From the NCBI GenBank assembly GCA_034189505.1, contig JAXHUR010000097.1, positions 1 to 9,032 of the forward strand: a stretch of DNA of 9,032 nt. The letters are read 5' to 3'. Source of the DNA: Geoalkalibacter_A sp034189505 (GTDB lineage Bacteria; Desulfobacterota; Desulfuromonadia; Desulfuromonadales; Geoalkalibacteraceae). The position numbers were made by a program, and so were the translations under genes. The stretch's first letter is position 1; each line of letters begins with the position of its first letter. Of this stretch, positions 1 to 6,006 are shown one piece after another. The notes below the pieces were generated by a model. The model saw only the letters and a program-made list of their open reading frames with translations. It did not search any database and was not told the DNA's origin.

Positions 1-1004
1 GCGCACTCGATGTGGCGGGAACCCTGCAGGGGCGCGATGCCCGTTTCTACGGGGAGGGGTGGCAGGGGATCATCCTGCACGGCGGAGCGGACCTGCTGGA
101 GCGGTGCGCCATCAGCGGCGCCGCAACCGGCGTGCAGGTGATGGGGGGCGCGCCGCGCCTGATCGATGTGACGGTCGAAGGCGGCACTACCGGCATCGAA
201 CTGCGCCGGCGCAGCCGAGCGCAACTGAGCGGTTGTACGATCCGCGATCAGGCCCAAGTGGGTCTTTTTGTCAAAGATGAGTCCACCCCGCGCGTAGAAC
301 GCTGCCTCTTCGAGAAAGCCGGCCGCTTTGGAGTCTACCTGCACCGCAGCGCCCCCCAGCTGTTCAGCGGCAACCGCCTGGTGGACAATCCCGTCGGCCT
401 GATAGTGGCCTGGTACGGCACCGATCCGGAGATCCGCAATAACGAGTTTGAACAAAACGGCATTGCCATCAAGGTTGATCGCGCCGCGCGTCCCCTGGTG
501 ACGGGTAACCGCATCCATGACAACGGAACCGGCCTGCTGCTGTCCCGCCGCGCCGATGCACGGGTGCGCCGCAACCTCGTTCGCGACAATCGCATCGGCA
601 TCCAGGTTGAATATTCCTCCTATCCAATCATTCGGGAGAACGATCTGACCGGCAACGGCACGGCGCTGGTTCTTCATCATCAGTCCTCGGCCTGGGAAAA
701 AGCCAACGGCGAAGCCATGCGCAATACGCAGAGCTTTGCCAACGGCCCCTTCAACCGCAACGCTTCCGGCGGAAAAGAGACCGCTCCGCCACCGACGGTT
801 CTGACCGGCACGGTAGACGCGCGCCGCAACTGGTGGGGAGGAGATGGGACCGCGCAGCTGCAGGTGAATCAGGGGCGGGGCAACCAGATCTTTATCCACG
901 ACAGCCGCGACGAGCCGTTTTTCGAGGATGGCGGGGTCAATTATCCGCTGGACCGGGTGGAGTTTGCGCCCTGGCGTGAGGGGCCGGTTTTTCCGGGAGA
1001 ATAA
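1..1004 (+). CDS. Right-handed parallel beta-helix (NosD-like) protein, C-terminal part
   Basis: The frame is open from base 3 and ends at TAA 1002-1004, giving 333 residues with no N-terminus; the GTG at position 12 has no reason to be the true start. The protein is a series of about 22-residue beta-helix coils with ladder motifs of the N-x-F/L-x-x-N-x-x-G-I/L type (for example NRIHDNGTGLLL and NLVRDNRIGIQV). Its WQGI aligns with WQGIEF near residue 96 of the beta-helix gene at 2146-3522, so roughly 85-95 residues are missing at the left edge. The end carries NWWG (828-839), an HDSRDEP segment and LDRVEFAPW, which recur in that gene and mark a shared C-terminal cap. The family (Beta_helix / NosD-like repeats) includes polysaccharide-active enzymes and non-catalytic surface proteins. 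No catalytic signature is evident, so I infer a structural or binding role. Next gene starts 132 bp on, across a palindromic element. Confidence 0.85.
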   Translation, partial: ALDVAGTLQGRDARFYGEGWQGIILHGGADLLERCAISGAATGVQVMGGAPRLIDVTVEGGTTGIELRRRSRAQLSGCTIRDQAQVGLFVKDESTPRVERCLFEKAGRFGVYLHRSAPQLFSGNRLVDNPVGLIVAWYGTDPEIRNNEFEQNGIAIKVDRAARPLVTGNRIHDNGTGLLLSRRADARVRRNLVRDNRIGIQVEYSSYPIIRENDLTGNGTALVLHHQSSAWEKANGEAMRNTQSFANGPFNRNASGGKETAPPPTVLTGTVDARRNWWGGDGTAQLQVNQGRGNQIFIHDSRDEPFFEDGGVNYPLDRVEFAPWREGPVFPGE

Positions 1005-1013
1005 TAATCTTGA

Positions 1014-1120
1014 ACCACAGAGGGCACAGAGGACACGGAGGAAACCATAGAGCAAGAGATCTAAAACCAAAAAAGATTGTTTCTCGGATTTTTCTCCGTG
1101 TCCTCTGTGATCTCTGTGGT
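1014..1120. repeat. Palindromic intergenic element, copy A
   Basis: Two 27-nt arms, 1014-1040 and 1094-1120, are inverted repeats with 25 of 27 positions complementary; they consist of degenerate ACCACAGAG / CTCTGTGGT units. They are separated by 53 nt. Copy B at 4615-4721 has the same arm length, the same 53-nt spacer, right arms identical at 25 of 27 positions, and a similar spacer (A-run followed by GATT, ending in TTTTT). Elements of this kind are familiar in many bacterial genomes, where they often give spurious peptides rich in H-R-E-H or S-V-S-S-V. Read as RNA it would form a long hairpin between the upstream beta-helix gene and the next gene. There is no U-tract after the right arm, so it is not a standard intrinsic terminator, although it could affect mRNA stability or attenuation. 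Confidence 0.85.
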
Positions 1121-1136
1121 GAAAGGGTTTGACCTT

Positions 1137-2165
1137 GTGAAAAAGATTCTTTGTTTTTTGTTGTTGTTTGTTGCGCCGGTGTCCGCTGTTGCCGCTTCGG
1201 GCATCGAGGGGCGGGTCGCCTGGCGGGGGCAGTTGGTGGAGGGGGTGCGGGTGCATGCCTACCGGTCGATTGCCGATATTGCCGCCGGGGGTGAGGTGGC
1301 TGTTTCACCGCCGGTGGATGTGGATGGCACCTACCGCCTGGAACTGCCGCCGGGAAATTACTACCTGGTGGCCCGTGATTTCGAAGGAGAACCTCGGGAA
1401 GGCGGCTATTTCTGCTACTACAGCGGCGCGCCGGTGCGGGTGGAAAACGAATCTTTCACCCAGGTCGGCTTCAACCTGATCCGTATTCAGGAACAGGTTG
1501 AGGTGGAGCGGGGCGGCAGCAGCGGCATCGAGGGGGAGATTACCTTTCAGGATGAGCTGCTCGAGCGCTGCTACCTGTATGTCTATACCAACCCCGAACG
1601 CGGTTTCAAAGGCCCGGGCTACGTCATTGCGCCGGTGGAAAAGGGGCGCTTCCGGCTGCGGCTGCCGCCCGGCGAATACTGGATCCTGGCCCGCAAGCGC
1701 GCTGCCGGAGGGCGGTTCGGCCCCATCGAGATCGGCGACTATTTCAACTTCTACTATGGCAACCCGGTGCGGGTCGGCGAGGGGGAGATGCACTCCGTTC
1801 ATATCGAAACGATCACGCGGCTCGATATGCTGGAGAAAGGGGACGCTCCCTTTCGCGGCGTGTCGGGACGGATTCTCGACAGTGAAGGGCGTCCCGTCTC
1901 CGGAGTGCGCGTGTTTGCCTATCAGGATCAGGCCATGACGGGGACTCCGGCGGCCATGTCGGCGCCCAGCGGCGAAGACGGGCTCTATCGGCTGCCGCTT
2001 TCCGCACAAGGTCCCTGGTATTTTCTGGCCCGTGAAAGCCTCGGCGGCCCGGCGGGTCCCGACGAGCTGCAGGGACGCTATCAGGGCGGCGCCGGTTCCG
2101 GTGTAAGTCTTTCTCCGGAGAATCCCTCTCTCGAGGTTGACATCCATGTCCGAAGCTCTATGTAG
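1137..2165 (+). CDS. Exported protein with three carboxypeptidase-regulatory-like domains
   Basis: 342 residues from GTG 1137. This start gives a normal signal peptide (MKKILCFLLLFVAPVS, then cleavage near AVAA) with a weak AAAGGG ribosome site at 1122-1127. An upstream in-frame TTG at 1077 would translate the repeat arm and is unlikely. Three related units begin near residues 22, 130 and 241. Each has the CarboxypepD_reg (transthyretin-like beta-sandwich) pattern: G-x-V/I at the start, P/L-V-x-G-V-x-V-x-A-Y, a turn with DG-Y-R-L-x-L, and P-G-x-Y-x-x-A-R. Units 1 and 2 then add an aromatic tail of the Y-x-G-x-PV-R-V type. Unit 2 has ARKRAAGGR-F-GP, matched closely in the gene at 3519. No peptidase domain is present, so a carbohydrate-binding or structural role at the envelope is an inference. 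The end overlaps the next gene by 20 bp, suggesting translational coupling. Confidence 0.88.
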   Translation: MKKILCFLLLFVAPVSAVAASGIEGRVAWRGQLVEGVRVHAYRSIADIAAGGEVAVSPPVDVDGTYRLELPPGNYYLVARDFEGEPREGGYFCYYSGAPVRVENESFTQVGFNLIRIQEQVEVERGGSSGIEGEITFQDELLERCYLYVYTNPERGFKGPGYVIAPVEKGRFRLRLPPGEYWILARKRAAGGRFGPIEIGDYFNFYYGNPVRVGEGEMHSVHIETITRLDMLEKGDAPFRGVSGRILDSEGRPVSGVRVFAYQDQAMTGTPAAMSAPSGEDGLYRLPLSAQGPWYFLARESLGGPAGPDELQGRYQGGAGSGVSLSPENPSLEVDIHVRSSM

Positions 2166-3522
2166 GCCGCTTTTTTTAATGGCGGCAATTCTTCTGCTGT
2201 GGGGTTCTCCCGCCCTGGCACAGGAGTTCGGCGGACGGCTTGAAAGCGGAAGCCTCTGGCAGGGCGCCGTTCGATTGACCGCCAGTGTCGAGATCCCGCC
2301 GGGGGTGACTCTTGAGATCGCTCCCGGCACTGAAGTGCGGGTGGAGAGCCCGGATCACCGAATTCTGGTGCGCGGCCGGCTGCGGATCAAAGGGACGACA
2401 GAGGCGCCGGTCGTGTTTTCCACGCCTGCCCAATGGCAGGGGATTGAATTCATGGAGCCGGATGGACGCAGTCACATTGATTTCGCCCGCTTCGAGGGTG
2501 GAGCGGTGTTTGTGAGCGGTTTTGCCGCTCATTTGGACGTGCGTGGCACGGAATTCCGGGCGGCCGCGACCGCCGTCAAGCTGGTGCGCGACTGTGTGCT
2601 GCGGGTGGAGGAGAGCCTGTTTTCCGGCTGCGAGACCGGCATCCGGATGCAGATGAAATCCAGCGCCGAGATCATCGACAGCCGCTTCGAAAATCATGGC
2701 GTCAGCGCCATCGTCTCTTCCCACGGCAGCCGTGGCAGCATCACCGGCTGCGTATTCAGCAGCAACGAACAGGCGGTCGGTCTTCAGGGGAAATTTCCGG
2801 GCCATATCAGAAACAACCGCTTTCGCGACAACCGGGTCGGAATCTTCTGCAATCAGAGCCGGAACACGCCGGAGATTTCCGGCAACCGCTTCGAGAACAA
2901 TAAAAACGCCCTGGTCAACCTCTCTTTCTCCTACCCGATTGTGCAGCGCAACAGCTTCCTCGCCAACGGGACCGCCATGCGCAACGATCAGTTCGGGTCG
3001 GCCGGCGTGTTCCACAATCTCTTTGCCCAAAACGGCACCGCGGTTCACAATAACCGCAAGTCCAATCCAGAGTTGGAGAGAAACATTTTCCGCCACAATG
3101 AGCTGGCCCTGTTTTGTGATTACTCGTCCTACCCTCGGGTGAAAGACAACAACTTCATCGACAATGAGATGGCGGTGAAGCTGGGCATCTATCAGAGTGC
3201 CGATTTTGAAGGCCGCGAAGGTTCGCGCGGGTTCGTCATGCAGCAGGCCCAGCAGCGCCGCAGCCGCAACCCGCTGCTGGATCAGGCGCCGGATGCGTTC
3301 AGCGACAGGGTGGATGTGAGCGGCAACTGGTGGGGCGACAGGACATCCGTGATGGAGGAGGTCGGTGCGGGCGGCAATCTGGCGTTCTTTCATGACCGGC
3401 ATGACCAGCCGAAAGTGCGCTACGAGGGGTGGGGGGAGGAAGAGTTTACTCTCGATCGGGTCGTTTTCGCGCCCTGGCTTGAAGCCCCGGTGGCCGACGC
3501 GGGGCCGGAGGTGAAGCAATGA
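2146..3522 (+). CDS. Exported right-handed parallel beta-helix (NosD-like) protein
   Basis: 458 residues from ATG 2146, with GAGG at 2133-2136 nine bases upstream. This start keeps a positively charged residue (R7) ahead of the hydrophobic core; TTG 2137 and ATG 2179 (no basic n-region) are weaker. The signal peptide likely ends at SPALA-QE, residues 25/26. An N-terminal cap follows (SLWQGAVRLTASVEIPPG, then LEIAPGTEVRV, VRGRLRIKGTTEAPVVF and WQGIEF), typical of beta-helix proteins. From about residue 110 to 350 there are repeated coils of N-x-F-x-x-N-x-x-G/A-I/V type. The end has NWWG (residues 394-397), FHDRHDQP, LDRVVFAPWLEAPV. YSSYP appears here and in the gene at 1-1004, confirming paralogy. 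It overlaps both neighbours (20 bp upstream, 4 bp downstream). Known relatives include NosD-like and sugar-lyase-like folds; no active site can be named. Probably periplasmic or extracellular scaffold or ligand binder. Confidence 0.9.
   Translation: MSEALCRPLFLMAAILLLWGSPALAQEFGGRLESGSLWQGAVRLTASVEIPPGVTLEIAPGTEVRVESPDHRILVRGRLRIKGTTEAPVVFSTPAQWQGIEFMEPDGRSHIDFARFEGGAVFVSGFAAHLDVRGTEFRAAATAVKLVRDCVLRVEESLFSGCETGIRMQMKSSAEIIDSRFENHGVSAIVSSHGSRGSITGCVFSSNEQAVGLQGKFPGHIRNNRFRDNRVGIFCNQSRNTPEISGNRFENNKNALVNLSFSYPIVQRNSFLANGTAMRNDQFGSAGVFHNLFAQNGTAVHNNRKSNPELERNIFRHNELALFCDYSSYPRVKDNNFIDNEMAVKLGIYQSADFEGREGSRGFVMQQAQQRRSRNPLLDQAPDAFSDRVDVSGNWWGDRTSVMEEVGAGGNLAFFHDRHDQPKVRYEGWGEEEFTLDRVVFAPWLEAPVADAGPEVKQ
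3507..3511 (+). promoter_or_regulatory. Ribosome binding site for the gene at 3519
   Basis: GGAGG lies seven bases before ATG 3519, inside the last codons of the upstream gene. It supports the ATGA-type overlap start at 3519 over the second in-frame ATG at 3537. Confidence 0.75.
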
Positions 3523-4589
3523 TTGACCCTCAGCGGATGACAGATCGGAAAGGCGTCATCGGTTTTGTTTTGTTACTGCTCCTTTCCCTGGTCTGCCCGG
3601 CGGGCGAGGCCGGGGTGCTCGAAGGTCGGGTGGTGCGTGGCACCGATCCCGTGGCTGGAATCGAGGTCGCCGCCTACCAGAGTCTCGATTTCACCGGCAA
3701 ATCCCTTGGGGCGGCAGTCACCGATGCCGAGGGGCTTTACCGATTCGAACTCCCGGCCGGTCTCTACGCCCTCTTTGCCCGCGACGACAGTCGCGACCTG
3801 TTTGCCTTCTGCGGTCGCAATCCGGTGGCGGTGGCCGGGGGCAGGAGCTGGGCCGGGCTGCAGGCGGTGAAGGTGACTCCCCCCGAGATCGCACCCTATG
3901 ACGATGAATACAGCGGCGCCATCGAGGGGCGGGTGCTCTTCGAGGGCGAACCGGTTGCGGAGGCGCGCGTCTATCTCTACCTCGATGCCGACACCGATCT
4001 CAAGGGGCAGGGCTATCGCCTTTCGCCTCCTACCGATAAGCAGGGCCGTTTTTCCTTTGAAGGGCTGCCTGAAAGCAGCTACTTTCTGGTAGCGCGCAAG
4101 CGCGCCGGGGGCGGACGCGTCGGCCCGGTGCGCGAGGGGGACCTGCAGGGGATCTTTCACGCCAACCCTCTCTATGTCAAGGCCGGTCACCTGCTGCAGG
4201 TGAACCTCCCCATGGTGACCAAAATGCAGCAGGAATCGGGCAGCGAAACCTTTGTGCGGGCGACCGGCATGGCCGTCAAGGGGCGCGCGGTGAATGCAGA
4301 GGGCGCGCCGGTGGCGGGGGTGCACGCCTTCGCCTACACCGACCGCGTGATCGGGCATCAGCGCCCCGCCGCCCTGTCTCCCCCCACCGGCGAGGACGGC
4401 CGCTTCACGCTCTTTTTCACCGAGCCGGGGATTTACTACATCGGCGCCCGCGAGGAATACGGCGATTCGCCCATGCCGGGAGAGCTGTTCGGCATGTATG
4501 ACGAAACCGCCGATCATGGACTGGAAGTCGTGGAGGGGGAGACCCTGCGAGATGTGCAGATCATGGTGGAGCCGATTCGGTTGGAATAG
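3519..4589 (+). CDS. Exported protein with three carboxypeptidase-regulatory-like domains (second paralog)
   Basis: 356 residues from ATG 3519, which overlaps the previous stop by 4 bp (ATGA) and follows a strong GGAGG. A hydrophobic segment at about residues 13-27 after basic residues (TDRKG) forms a signal peptide, probably cut near GEA-G (31/32). Three CarboxypepD_reg-like units begin near residues 33, 134 and 252. Diagnostic pieces are LEGRVV, D-A-EG-LYRFELPAGLYALFARD in unit 1, ARKRAGGGRVGP and a shortened NPLYV tail in unit 2, and GEDGRFTLFF with IYYIGARE in unit 3. Unit order, length and the ARKRA-GGR-GP motif match the gene at 1137, so the two are paralogs from duplication of a beta-helix plus beta-sandwich pair. 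No enzymatic domain is visible. It is likely the fourth member of the transcription unit, and copy B of the palindromic element follows 25 bp after its stop. Confidence 0.88.
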   Translation: MIDPQRMTDRKGVIGFVLLLLLSLVCPAGEAGVLEGRVVRGTDPVAGIEVAAYQSLDFTGKSLGAAVTDAEGLYRFELPAGLYALFARDDSRDLFAFCGRNPVAVAGGRSWAGLQAVKVTPPEIAPYDDEYSGAIEGRVLFEGEPVAEARVYLYLDADTDLKGQGYRLSPPTDKQGRFSFEGLPESSYFLVARKRAGGGRVGPVREGDLQGIFHANPLYVKAGHLLQVNLPMVTKMQQESGSETFVRATGMAVKGRAVNAEGAPVAGVHAFAYTDRVIGHQRPAALSPPTGEDGRFTLFFTEPGIYYIGAREEYGDSPMPGELFGMYDETADHGLEVVEGETLRDVQIMVEPIRLE

Positions 4590-4614
4590 GTGGAGAAGTA
4601 CGAAAAAATTTTGC

Positions 4615-4721
4615 ACCACGGAGAACACGGAGAGCACAGAAGAAAAGTAAAGCGGAGGTTGGGTTTTATGATCAAAAAAAGATTATGGGTTTTTCTCCGT
4701 GACCTCTGTGCTCTCTGTGGT
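4615..4721. repeat. Palindromic intergenic element, copy B
   Basis: Arms 4615-4641 and 4695-4721 are inverted repeats with 20 of 27 positions complementary; several mismatches are transitions that could still pair as G-U in RNA. The spacer is 53 nt, the same as in copy A. The right arm agrees with that of copy A at 25 of 27 positions, while the left arm has diverged more. The spacer holds a Shine-Dalgarno-like sequence (4653-4658) and ATG 4668, so here the element overlaps the start of the next gene. Copies A and B bracket the three genes from 1137 to 4589. Confidence 0.82.
4653..4658 (+). promoter_or_regulatory. Ribosome binding site that favours ATG 4668
   Basis: CGGAGG sits nine bases upstream of ATG 4668 and inside the spacer of palindromic element copy B. 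It is the best Shine-Dalgarno match near the start of the downstream beta-helix gene. In the mRNA it would lie in the loop between the element's paired arms, so it might remain accessible. Confidence 0.5.
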
Positions 4722-5588
4722 TCAAAGAACAAGGTGTTAGCCCTTTTTCCTTTGCTGATGCTTTGCTCGAGCATGGCCTGTGCTCCCTTGCAGCCCGCCC
4801 CTGAAATCCTGCATCTCACCGATGCCGTGATCGAGGATGACGCGGTGTGGAGCGGCGAGGTGCGGATCACCGGAGTGGTGGTGGTGAAGAAGAGCGGGCA
4901 TCTGACCATTCTGCCCGGCACGCGGGTCCTGTTCGAGAAGGTCGATCGCGACGGCGACGGCATCGGCGATTCTGAACTGCTGGTGGAGGGCGGCATCGTT
5001 GCGCGCGGCACGGCCGAGGCGCCGATCCTGTTCACCAGCGCGGCGGACGAACCGCAGAAGGCCGACTGGAAGTTTCTCTACCTCGATTTCGCCCGCGAAG
5101 GGGTGATCGAGCACATCGTCAGCGAATACGCCTTCAGTGGGATCCAGGTCCATTTCTGCAAGGCGTCGATCCGCAATTCGGTGTTTCGTCACAACATCGA
5201 CGGCGTGCGCTTTTCCACCGTCAACCTCGAGGTAGCGGGGAACCTCATTCACGAAAACACTCACGGCCTGCGTTACGAGGAACGGCGCGGGCGCGCCTAT
5301 GTCCACCACAACGAGATCCGCGGCAACGACATCGGCATCTTCGTGGTGACCCGCTCCGACGACAACAGCCTCATCACCCGCAACAACATCACCGGCAGCC
5401 GCCTCTATCAGGTCAAGCTCGGCCTCGATCAGCACGGCGATGTGACCTTTCCCGCCAACTGGTGGGGCACAGCCGATCCCTCGAAAATAGCGAAATCTTT
5501 TCTCGACCATTCCTTCGATCCCGCACTGGGGAAAGTTCACGCTCTCCAGCCTCTTGCCGAACCTGTGGTTTTGATCCCGAATCGATAA
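4668..5588 (+). CDS. Short exported beta-helix (NosD-like) protein, possible lipoprotein
   Basis: 306 residues from ATG 4668. The alternative GTG 4734 gives 284 residues but leaves no basic residue before the hydrophobic core and has no clear ribosome site; GTG 4590 would translate the entire repeat. From ATG 4668, a long n-region (MIKKRLWVFLRDLC, encoded partly by the palindrome's right arm) leads to LALFPLLMLCSSMAC. C38 is preceded by S-M-A, an imperfect lipobox, so lipoprotein status is uncertain. The body has a beta-helix N-cap (GHLTILPGTRVLFEK), an acidic loop DRDGDGIGDSE (93-103) resembling a calcium-binding DxDxDG loop, VARGTAEAPILFTS, coils such as NLIHENTHGL and NEIRGNDIGIFV, and NWWG at 264-267. 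The NWWG links it to the two larger beta-helix proteins, but the LDRV-FAPW tail is absent. Function unknown; probable surface or periplasmic binding or structural protein ending the cluster. Confidence 0.85.
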   Translation: MIKKRLWVFLRDLCALCGSKNKVLALFPLLMLCSSMACAPLQPAPEILHLTDAVIEDDAVWSGEVRITGVVVVKKSGHLTILPGTRVLFEKVDRDGDGIGDSELLVEGGIVARGTAEAPILFTSAADEPQKADWKFLYLDFAREGVIEHIVSEYAFSGIQVHFCKASIRNSVFRHNIDGVRFSTVNLEVAGNLIHENTHGLRYEERRGRAYVHHNEIRGNDIGIFVVTRSDDNSLITRNNITGSRLYQVKLGLDQHGDVTFPANWWGTADPSKIAKSFLDHSFDPALGKVHALQPLAEPVVLIPNR

Positions 5589-5589
5589 A

Positions 5590-5650
5590 CTTCTCGTCTC
5601 CCTCCTCATCCTCATTTTTACCTTTCTGATCTTCTCGTCTCAGGCATCTC
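5590..5650 (+). terminator. C-rich, G-poor tract, possible Rho-dependent terminator region
   Basis: Immediately after the stop of the beta-helix gene, these 61 bases contain 24 C and only 5 G, mostly as YC dinucleotides. This composition suits a Rho utilisation site. The 11-mer CTTCTCGTCTC occurs twice as a direct repeat (5590-5600 and 5631-5641). No hairpin with a T-tract is seen here. Assignment as terminator is an inference from composition. Confidence 0.3.
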
Positions 5651-5903
5651 AAGTTAATAAAAAATATCAAATTTCTTATCGCCATTAATAGATTTTATAA
5701 TTTTTGGTATACGATAAGATGGATCGGTATATAAAATATTTCATTTCTAAATGTTCGGAATGATACACAAATTTAACGAAAAGCTATTGGCCCATATGTT
5801 GCATGAAAAGTTTTTGTGCTTTAGGGTTTAAGACTTTATTGGTCGGAAAAGCCTAAAAAATAAAAGAAATATTATTAATGCAATTCTTGTTTTGTTTTTT
5901 TCT

Positions 5904-5919
5904 TGGCTCGTGATTTGAC
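5904..5919 (+). promoter_or_regulatory. Weak sigma-54-like promoter candidate
   Basis: TGGCTCG, four bases, then TTGAC resembles the -24/-12 consensus TGGCACG-N4-TTGCW with correct spacing, about 88 bases before ATG 6007. The -24 half differs at one position, but the -12 half has TTGA instead of TTGC, losing an important C. Sigma-54 control of respiratory genes is known in Geobacter relatives, yet this site alone is weak. Confidence 0.22.
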
Positions 5920-5995
5920 GAAGTGTTGGCGATATGGCGGATGGGGGAGCTGTTTTGACTTGTGACGGAAATACAGATTCCGCATGTCAGTAAAC

Positions 5996-6000
5996 AGAGG
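5996..6000 (+). promoter_or_regulatory. Ribosome binding site for the multiheme cytochrome
   Basis: AGAGG lies six bases before ATG 6007. Together with an in-frame TGA at 5956-5958 and the signal peptide that follows, it fixes the start at 6007 rather than GTG 5962 or ATG 6028. Confidence 0.65.
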
Positions 6001-6006
6001 CAGAGC

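Larger units (their letters stand above)
5589..6006. other. Gene-free, mostly AT-rich intergenic region
   Basis: No convincing gene is present in these 418 bases. The first 60 bases are pyrimidine-rich; from about 5650 to 5910 the sequence turns strongly AT-rich, unlike the GC-rich genes on both sides. TATAAT occurs at 5696-5701 but the hexamer 17 bases upstream (TTCTTA) is a poor -35. A 5-bp inverted repeat, CGGAA at 5966-5970 and TTCCG at 5978-5982, lies just ahead of the cytochrome start and could be an operator half-site pair. The gap separates the beta-helix cluster from the cytochrome and most likely holds the cytochrome's promoter. Confidence 0.6.

Noticed and set aside
1012..1130. Translated peptides in the palindrome arms (S-V-S-S-V or H-G-E-H-R type)
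   Set aside because: These are well-known artefacts of CTCTGTG/CACAGAG repeat elements read in frame; arm pairing explains the sequence better than coding.
2146..3522. Naming the beta-helix genes nosD (copper insertion for nitrous oxide reductase)
   Set aside because: The resemblance is only to the shared beta-helix repeat; no nosZ, nosR, nosF, nosY or nosL homolog is in the window.
1305..4637. Long open frames on the minus strand (1305-2330, 2176-3519, 3573-4637)
   Set aside because: They mirror the + strand genes in GC-rich coding sequence, cross gene boundaries, lack sensible domains or signal peptides, and the + strand readings have clear beta-helix and CarboxypepD_reg motifs.
5581..5688. 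35-codon hydrophobic frame (DKLLVSLLILIF and onward) resembling a signal peptide
   Set aside because: It has no ATG, GTG or TTG start and is preceded by a stop; a pyrimidine-rich tract naturally reads as L, S, F and I.
5751..5831. 26-codon ORF beginning ATG TTC GGA in the AT-rich gap
   Set aside because: No ribosome binding site, AT-rich background where short frames arise by chance, and no recognisable similarity.
5819..5858. Possible hairpin TTTAGG ... CCTAAA followed by A/T-rich sequence as an intrinsic terminator
   Set aside because: Only six weak base pairs with a loop of about 27 bases and no T-run directly after the stem.
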